A stretch of 64,000 nucleotides of DNA from an uncultured Pelagibacteraceae bacterium (GCA_902573835.1 CACGKZ010000001.1:1-64000); one strand, 5' to 3'. Shown: positions 1 to 8,999, counted from the stretch's first letter. Numbers and translations: made by a program. Notes: generated by a model not told the origin, from the sequence alone.

Positions 1-153
1 AAACAAGCTTTAGATTTATTGAAGCCTAGAGATCCTAACGAATTAATAAACAGCTTAAAGAAGGTAACAGAACACTTTCATATTTATACTTTTGGTGGTC
101 TTAAGGAAACTAACAAATGGTTGGTAGCAAACAATTATGCCAAAGAAAAATAA
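1..153 (+). CDS. metF: MetF-like methylenetetrahydrofolate reductase, C-terminal end (partial)
   Basis: The first frame is open from base 1 to a TAA at 151-153 and encodes the last 50 residues of a protein that begins before the window. The tail contains HFHIYTFGGLKETNKW, which resembles the closing strand of the MetF TIM barrel (HFY-FGG-K-T-W). MetF interconverts methyl-THF and methylene-THF. The stop overlaps the start of the GcvT/DmdA-family gene by 17 nt, so the two are probably one transcript: a methyl group moved to THF by the second protein could be oxidised by the first. Family identity rests on a short tail and is moderate. Confidence 0.6.
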   Translation, partial: KQALDLLKPRDPNELINSLKKVTEHFHIYTFGGLKETNKWLVANNYAKEK

Positions 154-1546
154 AAAAATAAAAAAAAATAAACCAAAGAAAAAATTCAAATTAATATCTT
201 TAAAACCTGAAAAAGTTAATTATGACAAAGTCCGTCATGAAACTTCGGTTGATCAGTCTGATAGACAAGTTCCATATAATCTTAGACAAAGCGGACCAAC
301 TAAAGTTGAAATGTTAATTTCTACAAGAGTAAGAAAATCTCCTTATTGGCATTTATCAATGAAAGCAGGTTGTTGGAGAGCCACTGTATACAATAGAATT
401 TATCATCCAAGGGGTTACGTAAGACCTGAAAAAGGAGGAGCAATGGTTGAGTATGCAGCAATAAAAAACCACGTAACAATGTGGAACGTTGCTGTTGAAA
501 GACAAATAAGAGTTAAAGGACCAGATGCAGAAAAATTTGTCGATTATGTAATTACAAGAGATGCAACAAAAATCTCAACAATGAGAGGTCGTTATGTAAT
601 ATTATGTAATTATAAAGGCGGGGTTTTAAATGATCCTGTTTTGTTAAGAGTGGCTGATGATGAATTTTGGTTTAGTCTATCAGATTCCGATATTGGTCTT
701 TATTTGCAGGGAGTAAACGCAGATAAAAGATTTAACGTTGAAATAGATGAAATTGATGCATGTCCAGTTCAGATTCAAGGTCCAAAATCGAAAGCTCTGA
801 TGAAAGATTTAGCAGGTGATCAAGTTGATTTTGATAATATGCCTTTCTATGGTTTAGCTGAAGCAAATATAGGTGGTCGTAGTTGTGTTATATCACAATC
901 AGGTTTTTCTGGAGAAGCAGGTTATGAAATATATTTAAGAAATGCTACTTTATATGCTGAAGACATGTGGAATGCAGTTTTGAAAGCAGGAAAAAAACAT
1001 AAACTTATGGTTATTGCACCTGCTCACCACAGACGTATCCAAGCTGGAATTCTTTCATGGGGGCAAGATTTAGATCATGAAACTAATCCATTCCAATGTA
1101 ATTTGGGTTATCAAGTTTCTTTATCTGGTAAAGGTGTCTGGGAAAAGAAAACTGATTACATCGGCAAAGAAGCGTTAGAAAAAATGAGAGATCAATTAAG
1201 AAACGGCGATAAACCTTATAAGCTACAATTGGTTGGTTTAGAGCTCGGGGGTAAACCTATAGATGATTATGCTAATGATTTTTATCTAATCTCTAATAGC
1301 GATGGAGGTAAACCAGTTGGTTATATTACTTCTCCGTGGTACCATCCAGAAAAGGGAACAAATATAGCTATGGGATATGTTCCTTACGAAGGACATTTAA
1401 GTGCAACAGGTTTTCCGATAGGTAACTTAGGTAAAAAATATAAGGTGCACTTACCAAAGAAATACTCAAGTAAGGCAGTAGATGCTGTTGTAGTTAAAAT
1501 TCCATTTACTCAGTCATTCAATGCCAATACTAGAGAAGTCTCTTAG
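137..1546 (+). CDS. GcvT/DmdA-family THF-dependent methyltransferase of unknown substrate
   Basis: This 469-residue protein has the aminomethyltransferase (GcvT) fold seen in DmdA and LigM: MWNVAVERQIRVKGPDA near residues 115-130, GGVLNDP at 161-167 with the family aspartate D166, IQGPKS, and SGFSGEAGYEIY. After a lysine-rich head comes a segment (residues 63-95, RVRKSPYWHLSMKAGCWR) that parallels the DmdA N terminus. It is about 100 residues longer than DmdA and near LigM length. Overlap with the metF-like gene suggests the pair demethylates a methylated compound onto THF. The first 58 residues are of low complexity, so a start at Met59 is possible. It is not GcvT proper: no gcvH/gcvP is nearby and the N terminus differs. 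Confidence 0.7.
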   Translation: MPKKNKKIKKNKPKKKFKLISLKPEKVNYDKVRHETSVDQSDRQVPYNLRQSGPTKVEMLISTRVRKSPYWHLSMKAGCWRATVYNRIYHPRGYVRPEKGGAMVEYAAIKNHVTMWNVAVERQIRVKGPDAEKFVDYVITRDATKISTMRGRYVILCNYKGGVLNDPVLLRVADDEFWFSLSDSDIGLYLQGVNADKRFNVEIDEIDACPVQIQGPKSKALMKDLAGDQVDFDNMPFYGLAEANIGGRSCVISQSGFSGEAGYEIYLRNATLYAEDMWNAVLKAGKKHKLMVIAPAHHRRIQAGILSWGQDLDHETNPFQCNLGYQVSLSGKGVWEKKTDYIGKEALEKMRDQLRNGDKPYKLQLVGLELGGKPIDDYANDFYLISNSDGGKPVGYITSPWYHPEKGTNIAMGYVPYEGHLSATGFPIGNLGKKYKVHLPKKYSSKAVDAVVVKIPFTQSFNANTREVS

Positions 1547-1547
1547 A

Positions 1548-1624
1548 GCGCCCTTAGCTCAGTTGGATAGAGCATCGGTTTTCTAAACCGAGGGTCGTAG
1601 GTTCGAATCCTTCAGGGCGCGCCA
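1548..1624 (+). tRNA. tRNA-Arg(TCT)
   Basis: This is a 77-nt cloverleaf with acceptor GCGCCCT/AGGGCGC, anticodon stem TCGGT/ACCGA around loop TTTCTAA (anticodon TCT), a T-arm with GTTCGAATC, and an encoded CCA. It begins 1 nt after the stop of the GcvT-family gene and ends 5 nt before trmB, so it is embedded in a gene-tRNA-gene array. The variable region GGGTC has a G at the usual position 46. Confidence 0.97.
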
Positions 1625-1629
1625 CATTA

Positions 1630-2250
1630 ATGAAAAAAAAACTTTATTTTGGAAGAGTTAAGTCAAGAACGATCTCTAAAATTAAAGAAAATAGCTTCAA
1701 AAAATATTTAAAAACAAAGAATATTAAAAGTCTAAATTTAAAGAAAAAATTGATTTTAGAAATTGGTATTGGAATGGGTGAGAACCTAATTTATTTATCA
1801 AAAAAAAATATAAAAAAAAATGTAATTGGCGTAGATCCTTTTAAGAATGGAATGGTTAATGTTTCAGATTATTGTATTAATAACAATATAAAAAATATTT
1901 ATCTTTATCCCTATGTATTTCAAAAATTTATCAATAAATTTAAAAAACTTCGTTTTGATATAATATATATTTTATTTCCTGACCCATGGCCAAAAAAAAG
2001 ACATAAGAAAAGACGTATCGTAAATGAAGAATTTTTAAAGAAAATCATTGAAATTTTAAAAAAAAAAGGAAAAATTTTTTTTAGCACAGATAATTTAGAT
2101 TATTTTATAAATGTTAAAACTATTATAAAAAATTTTCCTAACATTAAGGTAAAAAAGATTAATAAAATTGTTACAATTAAAACTAAGTTCTATCTAAAAG
2201 CGGAAAAAAAAGGCAATAAGATAAATTCACTTTTAATTTCAAAATATTAA
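1630..2250 (+). CDS. trmB: tRNA (guanine-N7)-methyltransferase TrmB
   Basis: TrmB transfers a methyl group from SAM to G46 in the variable loop of tRNAs. The 206-residue protein shows the SAM-binding motif LEIGIGMGENL (residues 43-53), an acidic ribose-binding position in GVDPF (67-71) and the diagnostic TrmB motif FPDPWPKKRHKKRRI (116-130). The end STDNLDY is also typical. Only 5 nt separate it from the upstream tRNA-Arg, leaving no room for a ribosome-binding site outside the tRNA. It is therefore translated either from a tRNA-containing transcript or as a near-leaderless message after tRNA processing. Confidence 0.93.
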   Translation: MKKKLYFGRVKSRTISKIKENSFKKYLKTKNIKSLNLKKKLILEIGIGMGENLIYLSKKNIKKNVIGVDPFKNGMVNVSDYCINNNIKNIYLYPYVFQKFINKFKKLRFDIIYILFPDPWPKKRHKKRRIVNEEFLKKIIEILKKKGKIFFSTDNLDYFINVKTIIKNFPNIKVKKINKIVTIKTKFYLKAEKKGNKINSLLISKY

Positions 2251-2687
2251 TTATCAATTTTATCTAATCTTTTCTTTAGCTTTGTTGGTAAATTTTTAAA
2301 CCATTTTTTTTCACCACCGGATTTTGGTAGTATTTCACCGTATTCTATCATCTGATCGGGCTTTAAATCCAACAAATATACCCAAATATTATCTTTTCCT
2401 AACTTTGTATTCTCGTTAATTATTTCTCTTAAACCTTTGATTAATTTGTTTTTAACTTTCGAGGTTCTGCCAGATCTAATGTGACCATAAATAAAAATTT
2501 CAGATTTAGTGACTAATTTTCCACCCATGAAATGGTTTCCTTTTTTTGTGTCATTAAAAATTACTTGAGCAAAATATTTATTTGCCCCAGTCGCCTTGTT
2601 ATGAATTTTTGTAATTTGTTTTGCTAATTTTTCTTTTAATAATTTTGAAAGTTTAATATTTGATGAGTTTACAAAGTATGTTGGCAT
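2247..2687 (-). CDS. Tautomerase-family protein (cis-CaaD/4-oxalocrotonate tautomerase-like)
   Basis: The protein has 146 residues and starts Met-Pro, the proline that becomes the catalytic N-terminal base after Met removal in the tautomerase superfamily. ITKIHNKATGANKYFAQVIFND (split near residues 26-47) matches the IH-E-TGAP-YF-QVIF segment of long, fused-type tautomerases such as cis-CaaD-like proteins. Its substrate cannot be read from the sequence. It is convergent with trmB, overlapping by 4 nt at the 3' ends, and is transcribed away from the aap promoter region. Confidence 0.8.
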   Translation of the reverse strand: MPTYFVNSSNIKLSKLLKEKLAKQITKIHNKATGANKYFAQVIFNDTKKGNHFMGGKLVTKSEIFIYGHIRSGRTSKVKNKLIKGLREIINENTKLGKDNIWVYLLDLKPDQMIEYGEILPKSGGEKKWFKNLPTKLKKRLDKIDN

Positions 2688-2788
2688 AACAAATTATATC
2701 TTAGAACTTACCTTATTAAAGAGGTGTATATTCGCTTATTTGGTATTTTTTTAATATAGGGACTATATATTGTGGTTATTTAATCAGA

Positions 2789-2817
2789 TTGAAATTAAGT
2801 AATAGATTATACATAAT
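2789..2817 (+). promoter_or_regulatory. Sigma-70-type promoter for aapJ
   Basis: TTGAAA (2789-2794) and CATAAT (2812-2817) each match 5 of 6 consensus bases and are separated by exactly 17 nt. They sit in the 190-bp spacer upstream of the transporter operon. The predicted transcription start is about 2824, giving a leader of about 54 nt. Confidence 0.6.
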
Positions 2818-2823
2818 TTGTTC

Positions 2824-2858
2824 TTTGAAATTTAATTTTCAAAATATTGTTAACAATA
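2824..2858 (+). promoter_or_regulatory. Two dyads in the aapJ leader
   Basis: TTTGAAA (2824-2830) can pair with TTTCAAA (2837-2843) around a 6-nt loop, right at the predicted 5' end. It is followed by the perfect 14-nt palindrome TATTGTTAACAATA (2845-2858). A ribosome-binding site (GAGGGA, 2863-2868) follows, about 9 nt before the ATG at 2878. The dyads could be an operator or an RNA-stabilising hairpin; the sequence does not decide which. Confidence 0.4.
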
Positions 2859-2877
2859 AAATGAGGGAATCATAAAT

Positions 2878-3924
2878 ATGATTAAATCAATTAAAACTTG
2901 GATTTTAGTTGGATTTGCATCTTTGTTACTTGTGGCTTGTGGCCAAAGTGGAGGTGGTGCTGGTTCTAAAAAATCTAAGACTTTAGACAACACTAAGAAA
3001 GCTGGTTTTGTAAAATGTGGAGTTTCACAAGGACTTCCAGGGTTTTCAAATGCTGACGAAGCAGGAAACTGGACCGGCATAGATGTGGACGTATGTAGAG
3101 CTGTTGCAGCTGCTGTATTAGGTGATGCTGACAAAGTTAAATATACTCCATTAAGTGCAAAAGAAAGATTTACTGCATTAACTTCAGGTGAAATCGATGT
3201 ACTTGCACGTAACACAACTTGGACATTATCAAGAGACGCTGACATTGGATTAACATTTGTTGGTGTAAACTTTTATGATGGTCAAGGTTTCATGGTTAGA
3301 AAAGCATCAGGAATCAATTCTGTAAATGATTTCAGAGACGGTATTTCTGCTTGTACAAACACAGGTACAACTACTGAGCTTAACATGAGAGACTTCTTCA
3401 ATTCTAAAAACATCAAGTATGAACCAATTGCGTTTGAAAAAGCAGACGAAGTTGTTCAAGCTTATGATGCTGGAAGATGTGATACTTATACTACAGATAA
3501 ATCTGGATTAGCTGCTCAAAGAACTAAGTTGAGTAACCCAGATGAACATAAGGTATTACCAGAAACAATTTCAAAAGAACCATTAGGACCTGTTGTAAGA
3601 CAAGGTGACTCTGTATGGGAAGATATTGTTAGATGGTCTCTAAACACTATGATCGAAGCAGAAGAATACGGTGTAAATTCATCTAACGCTTCAAGCTTAA
3701 AAGACTCTGATAATCCAGCAATTAAAAGATTAGTTGGTGCTGAGGGTGAATTAGGTGCAGCTTTCGGTTTAGACAATGATTGGAGCTTAAGAATTATCGA
3801 GCAAGTTGGTAATTACGGTGAAAGCTATAAAAAACACATAGCAGACACAGGAATTTTACCTAATAGAGGTCCGAATGAGTTATGGACAAAAGGTGGAATT
3901 CTTTATGTACCACCAGCAAGATAA
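2878..3924 (+). CDS. aapJ: General L-amino-acid ABC transporter, periplasmic binding protein AapJ
   Basis: AapJ captures amino acids in the periplasm and delivers them to AapQM. The 348-residue protein has a signal peptide ending in a lipobox-like LLVAC (Cys at 21), followed by a Gly/Ser linker and a PBP2 fold typical of polar amino-acid binders: VKCGVSQGLPGFS, GIDVDVCRAVAAAVLGD, ERFTALTSGEIDVLARNTTWT. It is the first gene of aapJQMP. A clear promoter and ribosome-binding site precede it and an intrinsic terminator follows it, an arrangement that usually gives excess binding protein over membrane subunits. Its codon use looks more GC-rich at third positions than its neighbours, as expected for a highly expressed gene. 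Confidence 0.93.
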   Translation: MIKSIKTWILVGFASLLLVACGQSGGGAGSKKSKTLDNTKKAGFVKCGVSQGLPGFSNADEAGNWTGIDVDVCRAVAAAVLGDADKVKYTPLSAKERFTALTSGEIDVLARNTTWTLSRDADIGLTFVGVNFYDGQGFMVRKASGINSVNDFRDGISACTNTGTTTELNMRDFFNSKNIKYEPIAFEKADEVVQAYDAGRCDTYTTDKSGLAAQRTKLSNPDEHKVLPETISKEPLGPVVRQGDSVWEDIVRWSLNTMIEAEEYGVNSSNASSLKDSDNPAIKRLVGAEGELGAAFGLDNDWSLRIIEQVGNYGESYKKHIADTGILPNRGPNELWTKGGILYVPPAR

Positions 3925-3940
3925 TTGCTAATTAAATTAA

Positions 3941-3972
3941 AAAGGGCTGGATTTATCTGGCCCTTTTTTTTA
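3941..3972 (+). terminator. Intrinsic terminator between aapJ and aapQ
   Basis: AAAGGGC (3941-3947) pairs with GCCCTTT (3960-3966) around a 12-nt loop and runs into a T tract (3964-3971). It lies 17 nt after the aapJ stop and 12 nt before aapQ, so it probably terminates part of the transcription and reads through at reduced level into the permease genes. Confidence 0.8.
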
Positions 3973-3983
3973 TTCTGCATAAA

Positions 3984-5162
3984 ATGAATTTTAAAAATCT
4001 TAAATTAAACCTAAGTAATAAAAACAAAGATTTAATACCTCAAATTTTAACAGTTGCATTTTTAATTTTAGTTGTAATTTATTTTACTATTAACGCCCAA
4101 AGTAATATGGGAAACAGAGGGATTTCATTTGGATTTGGTTTTTTATCTCAAGAATCCTCTTTTGATATCACTTTTTCACTCATAGATTATGATGGGTCTC
4201 ATACATATGCTAGAGCGTTTTTGGTCGGTCTTTTAAATACTATTTTAGTGTCCGCAATAGGAATTTTCTTTGCCACGATTTTAGGGGTAACAATTGGTAT
4301 AGCAAGACTTTCTCAAAATTATTTAGTAGCAAAATCAGCAGAATGGTATGTGGAAATATTTAGAAATATACCTTTAATACTTCAAATTTTTTTCTGGTAC
4401 TTCGCTGCATTAAGGGCCTTACCTTTAACAGTGGACTCAATTAATTTTTATGACATTAGTTTTTTGAATGTAAAAGGGTGGTATGTTCCAAAATTTGTTT
4501 GGACTAACTTTTCTATTTTTATTTACTCTATAATTTTTGCATTTATTTTGATTTATTTTTTAGCAAAATACGCACAAATTCAAAGAGATAAGTATGGTAA
4601 ACAAATTCCAACACTGTATATATCAATTTTATTAATTATTGGTTTACCATTTTTAACATTTTTAATTGGTGGAGTAAGTTTATCTTTTGAAATTCCTGAA
4701 CTAACTCAATTATCTAAAACTGTTTATGTATATCGAGGTGGGGTTAGTATTATCCCTGAATTAATTTCGTTAGCTTTAGCTCTATCAATGTACACTGCAA
4801 CTTTTATTGCTGAGAACGTCAGAGCTGGTATATTAGGTGTTAGCAAGGGACAGAAAGAGGCCGCTGCTTCAATTGGTTTAACAAAAGGACAAATTTTAAA
4901 ACTTGTAGTAATGCCGCAAGCTTTAAGAATTATAATTCCACCTACTACTAATCAATATTTAAATTTGACAAAAAACTCATCCTTAGCAGCTGCTATTGCA
5001 TATCCAGATATTGTTTTAGTGTTTGCGGGAACTGCATTAATGCAAACTGGACGAGCGATTGAAATTATTTCAATTACAATGCTTACCTATTTATCATTAA
5101 GTCTTTCTATTTCAGTATTTATGAATTGGTATAATAAAAAAATGGCTATAAAGGAAAAATAA
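3984..5162 (+). CDS. aapQ: Amino-acid ABC transporter permease AapQ
   Basis: This 392-residue inner-membrane permease is one half of the AapQM channel. The N-terminal helix is followed by the AapQ-type segment NRGISFGFGFLSQESSFDI and the His/Glu/polar amino-acid permease core. Its EAA loop, NVRAGILGVSKGQKEAAASIGLTKGQ (spanning about residues 279-304), contacts the ATPase. Many hydrophobic helices are visible. The length and long N-terminal insertion match AapQ/YhdX and not the shorter HisQ-type permeases. Its stop overlaps the aapM start by 1 nt (TAATG). Confidence 0.92.
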   Translation: MNFKNLKLNLSNKNKDLIPQILTVAFLILVVIYFTINAQSNMGNRGISFGFGFLSQESSFDITFSLIDYDGSHTYARAFLVGLLNTILVSAIGIFFATILGVTIGIARLSQNYLVAKSAEWYVEIFRNIPLILQIFFWYFAALRALPLTVDSINFYDISFLNVKGWYVPKFVWTNFSIFIYSIIFAFILIYFLAKYAQIQRDKYGKQIPTLYISILLIIGLPFLTFLIGGVSLSFEIPELTQLSKTVYVYRGGVSIIPELISLALALSMYTATFIAENVRAGILGVSKGQKEAAASIGLTKGQILKLVVMPQALRIIIPPTTNQYLNLTKNSSLAAAIAYPDIVLVFAGTALMQTGRAIEIISITMLTYLSLSLSISVFMNWYNKKMAIKEK

Positions 5163-6418
5163 TGAATTTATCAATACTAAAATCTGACAAAAAAAATCTA
5201 AATTCCTTCATTGCCACTGGAAGCGCTCTAATATTTATTGGATTTATAGATATCATCTCAAGTTCTTTTTTTGGAACTAATATAACTGCATTTTTACCCA
5301 ACAAAATAAGTTATTTGACACCCTTATTATTTGGATTATTTGGTCTTTATTTAATAAGAATTGAATTTAGTGGAAATAAACTACTTGATAAGATTAATAT
5401 AAATTTTAATTCATCTAATTTTAACGCATTATTAACTCTTCTTGTAATATTTGCTCTTATTAAATACATCCCACCTTTATTAAATTGGTTTGTGTTTGAT
5501 GCTAATTTTGCAGGCAATACAAAAGAAGATTGCACTGATGGCGGAGCATGTTGGGTATTTGTCAAAGTTTGGTTAAACAGATTTGTTTATGGACTTTACC
5601 CTGACACAGAACAATGGCGTATAAACACAGCTTTTTTAACATTATTTTTACTTGTCGGAGCTTCATTTTTTGTTCCTCAAAAGTTTAAAAAATACATCAT
5701 TATATTTTTATTATTTGTATATCCAATAATTGGTTTAAAACTTATATCAGGTGGAGATTTTGGTCTAAAATATGTTGAAACTGGTGCCTGGGGTGGACTT
5801 TCATTAACATTTATAGTTTCAGCATTTGCTTTAATACTTTGTTTTCCTATAGGAACAATTTTAGCATTAGGAAGAAGATCCAAGCTTCCTGCAATCAGAT
5901 ATACGTCCATAGGATTTATTGAATTATGGAGAGGTGTTCCTTTAATTACGGTATTATTCATGTCAGCAGTTATGTTTCCAATGTTCTTACCAGATGGAAC
6001 TTATGTTGATAAATTGATAAGAGTTTTAATTGCGATTACTTTATTTGAAGCCGCTTATATGGCTGAAGTTGTTAGAGGAGGGTTACAAGCTTTACCCAAA
6101 GGACAATATGAGGCAGCCAAATCACTAGGAATGGGTTATTGGAAAATGCATTTTTTAATAATTCTTCCCCAAGCTCTTAAACTAGTAATTCCGGGAATAG
6201 CCAATACATTTTTGGCATTAGTAAAAGATACTCCATTAATATTTGTTGTTGGTCTTTTAGAGCTGGCTGGTATGGTAAATTTAGCAAAAACTAATCCAAA
6301 ATGGCTAGGAATGGCCATGGAAGGCTATGTATTTGCCGGTTTAGTATTTTGGGTAATATGTTATGTTATGAGTAGATATAGCCAAAACTTAGAAAAGAAA
6401 TTAAAAACTGAGAGATAA
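5162..6418 (+). CDS. aapM: Amino-acid ABC transporter permease AapM
   Basis: This 418-residue second permease of the general amino-acid transporter has several N-terminal helices, a periplasmic part with CTDGGACWVFVKVWLNRF, and the conserved permease core GGLSLTFIVSAFALILCFPIG. The EAA loop (RGGLQALPKGQYEAAKSLG) lies in the C-terminal third. It is the AapM/YhdY partner of AapQ. It is coupled to aapQ by overlap, and aapP starts directly after its stop, so the three are one translational unit. Confidence 0.92.
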   Translation: MNLSILKSDKKNLNSFIATGSALIFIGFIDIISSSFFGTNITAFLPNKISYLTPLLFGLFGLYLIRIEFSGNKLLDKININFNSSNFNALLTLLVIFALIKYIPPLLNWFVFDANFAGNTKEDCTDGGACWVFVKVWLNRFVYGLYPDTEQWRINTAFLTLFLLVGASFFVPQKFKKYIIIFLLFVYPIIGLKLISGGDFGLKYVETGAWGGLSLTFIVSAFALILCFPIGTILALGRRSKLPAIRYTSIGFIELWRGVPLITVLFMSAVMFPMFLPDGTYVDKLIRVLIAITLFEAAYMAEVVRGGLQALPKGQYEAAKSLGMGYWKMHFLIILPQALKLVIPGIANTFLALVKDTPLIFVVGLLELAGMVNLAKTNPKWLGMAMEGYVFAGLVFWVICYVMSRYSQNLEKKLKTER

Positions 6419-7150
6419 ATGAGTAAAATTATTGAATTAAAAAATGTAAATAAATGGTTTGATAAATTTCAAGCTCTTAAAGATATTAATCTTGAAGTCA
6501 ATCAACAAGAGAAAATAGTAATTTGTGGACCATCAGGATCTGGTAAGTCAACTTTAATAAGATGTATTAACAGACTTGAGGAACATCAAGATGGTCAAAT
6601 AATTGTTGATGGAAAAGAAATTTCAGAAAATACAAAAGATCTTGAAAAAATTCGTGCAGAGGTGGGAATGGTTTTCCAGCAGTTCAATTTATTTCCTCAC
6701 TTATCAATTCTAGATAATTGCACGTTAGCTCCTATTTGGGTAAAAAAAATGCCAAAAAAGGATGCAGAGGCATTGGCAATGAAAAATTTGGAAAGAGTTC
6801 AAATAGCTGACCAGGCAAAAAAATTTCCTGGACAATTATCAGGAGGTCAACAACAAAGATCTGCTTTGGCCAGAGCTTTATGTATGGAACCAAAAATTAT
6901 GCTTTTTGATGAACCAACATCTGCACTTGATCCAGAAATGATCAAAGAAGTTTTAGATGCAATGGTTGATCTTGCTAAAGCAGGAATGACAATGATAGTT
7001 GTTACACATGAAATGGGTTTTGCGAAAGAGGTGGCTGATAATATGATTTTTATGGATGAGGGAAAAATTGTAGAAAAAGCTAAAACTAAAGATTTTTTTG
7101 AAAATCCAAAATCTGATAGAACTAAATTATTTTTAAGTCAAATATTATAA
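6419..7150 (+). CDS. aapP: Amino-acid ABC transporter ATP-binding protein AapP
   Basis: This 243-residue ABC ATPase drives the AapQM permease. The Walker A GPSGSGKS (37-44), Q-loop FQQFNLFPH, signature LSGGQQQR (140-147), Walker [13 protein letters not shown] (161-172) and the H-loop VTHEM are all intact. The sequence ETSNLFPH-type region and its length place it in the polar amino-acid GlnQ/AapP group. It is the last gene of the operon, and its 3' end overlaps the convergent cysK gene by 6 nt. Confidence 0.95.
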   Translation: MSKIIELKNVNKWFDKFQALKDINLEVNQQEKIVICGPSGSGKSTLIRCINRLEEHQDGQIIVDGKEISENTKDLEKIRAEVGMVFQQFNLFPHLSILDNCTLAPIWVKKMPKKDAEALAMKNLERVQIADQAKKFPGQLSGGQQQRSALARALCMEPKIMLFDEPTSALDPEMIKEVLDAMVDLAKAGMTMIVVTHEMGFAKEVADNMIFMDEGKIVEKAKTKDFFENPKSDRTKLFLSQIL

Positions 7151-8140
7151 CCATTTTGGTATTGGTAAATTTTTACTTTTTAAAAATTCTTTATTGAAGA
7201 TTTTACTAGCATATCGTCTACCATCGTCACATAATATAGTTACAATTGTTTTACCTTTACCTAATTTTTTTGCCAGTTTAACAGCACCAGCAATATTGAT
7301 GCCGGATGAGCCTCCCAAAATAATATTTTGTTTTTCAATCAAGTCATATATAATTTTTAAAGCTTCTACATCATCAGTTTGAAAAGCATCATCTATAATA
7401 GCTTTTTCAAAATTTTTAGTAATTCTTCCTGTTCCTATTCCTTCTGTAATAGAATTACCTTTACTTTCCAGTTTGTTATGTTTTACATAAGAGTATAATG
7501 AAGAACCCATTGGATCTGATAAAGCTATTTTAATATCTTTATTTTTATTCTTTAAGCCGATTGACACACCAGCTAATGTCCCACCAGTGCCTACCGCACA
7601 AGTAAAACCATCCACTTTGCCTGCAGTTTGTGACCATATCTCATTTGCTGTTGTTTCTATATGAGCTTTGGTGTTGACTATGTTATCAAATTGATTGCCC
7701 CAAACGACACCAAATTTATGTTTTTTGGACAACTCTTCAGCAATCTTTTTTGACTGTTTGATATAATTTTTAGGATTTGAGTAAGGAACCGCCTCAACCT
7801 CGATTAGTTCTGCTCCCAATTTCTTTAAAGTATCCTTTTTTTCAATAGATTGAGTATTTGGTATGACAATTTTTAAATTTAAACCAAATTCTTTACAAAC
7901 AACAGCAAGTCCTATGCCTGTATTTCCAGCTGTGCCCTCGACTATTATACCTCCTCTTTCTATTTTTTTCTTTTCAAATGCTTCTTTAACAATGTAAAGA
8001 GCCGCACGATCTTTTACAGATTCCCCAGGATTAAAGTATTCAGCCTTTCCATAAATATTACAACCTGTTAATTCTGAAACTTGTTTTAGTTTAATTAATG
8101 GTGTATTACCAATTTGATTAATAATATTTGTTGTTTCCAT
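7145..8140 (-). CDS. cysK: Cysteine synthase (O-acetylserine sulfhydrylase, CysK type)
   Basis: This 331-residue PLP enzyme is predicted to make cysteine from O-acetylserine and sulfide. Seen are the PLP lysine in SVKDRAA (K43), the phosphate/substrate loop GTAGNTG (69-75), the PLP phosphate-binding GTGGTLAG, and a conserved GGSSGIN near residue 277. The length fits alphaproteobacterial CysK, which carries a short C-terminal tail. A cystathionine beta-synthase-like role cannot be excluded because the fold is shared. It is divergent from the next gene, with start codons only 12 nt apart. Confidence 0.88.
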   Translation of the reverse strand: METTNIINQIGNTPLIKLKQVSELTGCNIYGKAEYFNPGESVKDRAALYIVKEAFEKKKIERGGIIVEGTAGNTGIGLAVVCKEFGLNLKIVIPNTQSIEKKDTLKKLGAELIEVEAVPYSNPKNYIKQSKKIAEELSKKHKFGVVWGNQFDNIVNTKAHIETTANEIWSQTAGKVDGFTCAVGTGGTLAGVSIGLKNKNKDIKIALSDPMGSSLYSYVKHNKLESKGNSITEGIGTGRITKNFEKAIIDDAFQTDDVEALKIIYDLIEKQNIILGGSSGINIAGAVKLAKKLGKGKTIVTILCDDGRRYASKIFNKEFLKSKNLPIPKWL

Positions 8141-8152
8141 ATTAAAAATTAT

Positions 8153-8836
8153 ATGAAAAAAATCTTAGTTTCAATTATTTTATACTTTTTTTTAAGTGTA
8201 AATTCTTTTAGCCACTTAGAACATTATTCAGAAGTAAAATATTTAGAATATGATTTGTTTAGAAATAATGATTTGATTGGCTCTCACAAGTATAAATTTG
8301 TGAGAAATAATGAAAAATTAACCGTAAAAAGTGTTGTGAACTTTAAAATTACTAAACTTGGTATAGATTTGTACAAATATTTTGCTGAAAGTAATGAAAA
8401 TTACGAAAAAAACGTGTTTTCTTCATTTGATTCTAAAACTATTCAAAATAAAAAAGAAAAATACGTTAAAATAAACCTAAATAAAGACAAAAATAAACTT
8501 TTAATTGATGGATCCTCTTACAAAGGTGAAACAGACATAAATTATATGGTAGGTACTTGGTGGAACCATGAAATTGTAAAAGCAAAAGCGCAAATTAGTG
8601 CAATTTCAGGAAGAATTATAGAGCAAAAAGTTGAATTTTTAGGAAAAAAACAAATTGAATTAAACGGAAAAAATTATGAAGCACTTCATTTTAAATTTTT
8701 ATCATCTGATGAGTCGTTACCAGAAAACAAAAAACTAAATACCGATATTTGGTATGATGCCAAAACATTGATTTGGTTAAAAGCAAGATTTGTTAAGCAA
8801 GGAAATTGGGAGTACAGACTAAAAAAACATAATTAA
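8153..8836 (+). CDS. Secreted protein of unknown function (DUF6134-like)
   Basis: I chose the ATG at 8153 because it starts a clear signal peptide (KKILVSIILYFFLSVNSFS) and because an upstream in-frame ATG at 8114 would lie inside cysK. The 227-residue product begins after cleavage with YLEYDLFRNNDLIGSHKYKF, the pattern of a family of alphaproteobacterial exported proteins (I believe DUF6134). It continues as beta-rich sequence ending in WYDAKTLIWLKARFVKQGNWEYRL. Such proteins resemble outer-surface barrel/lipocalin-like folds, but no function can be assigned. Confidence 0.65.
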   Translation: MKKILVSIILYFFLSVNSFSHLEHYSEVKYLEYDLFRNNDLIGSHKYKFVRNNEKLTVKSVVNFKITKLGIDLYKYFAESNENYEKNVFSSFDSKTIQNKKEKYVKINLNKDKNKLLIDGSSYKGETDINYMVGTWWNHEIVKAKAQISAISGRIIEQKVEFLGKKQIELNGKNYEALHFKFLSSDESLPENKKLNTDIWYDAKTLIWLKARFVKQGNWEYRLKKHN

Positions 8837-8999
8837 TTTGTATTTTTAGCTGTTTTTTTTCTTAATATGTCAATAGTGTTTTTATGTTTTTTTTGCAATT
8901 TAGACCCCTAAAATACTGGAAAAAAAATGAACCCAAGTTGAACTTTGCTGTTGCATAAATAGATAAATTAATGTTGAATATTTGAAATTGGGAGATGGG

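Noticed and set aside
8938-8967. TTGAAC with a downstream GATAAA as promoter of the XRE regulator
   Set aside because: The -10 match is poor and the spacing is 18 nt; too weak to list as a feature.
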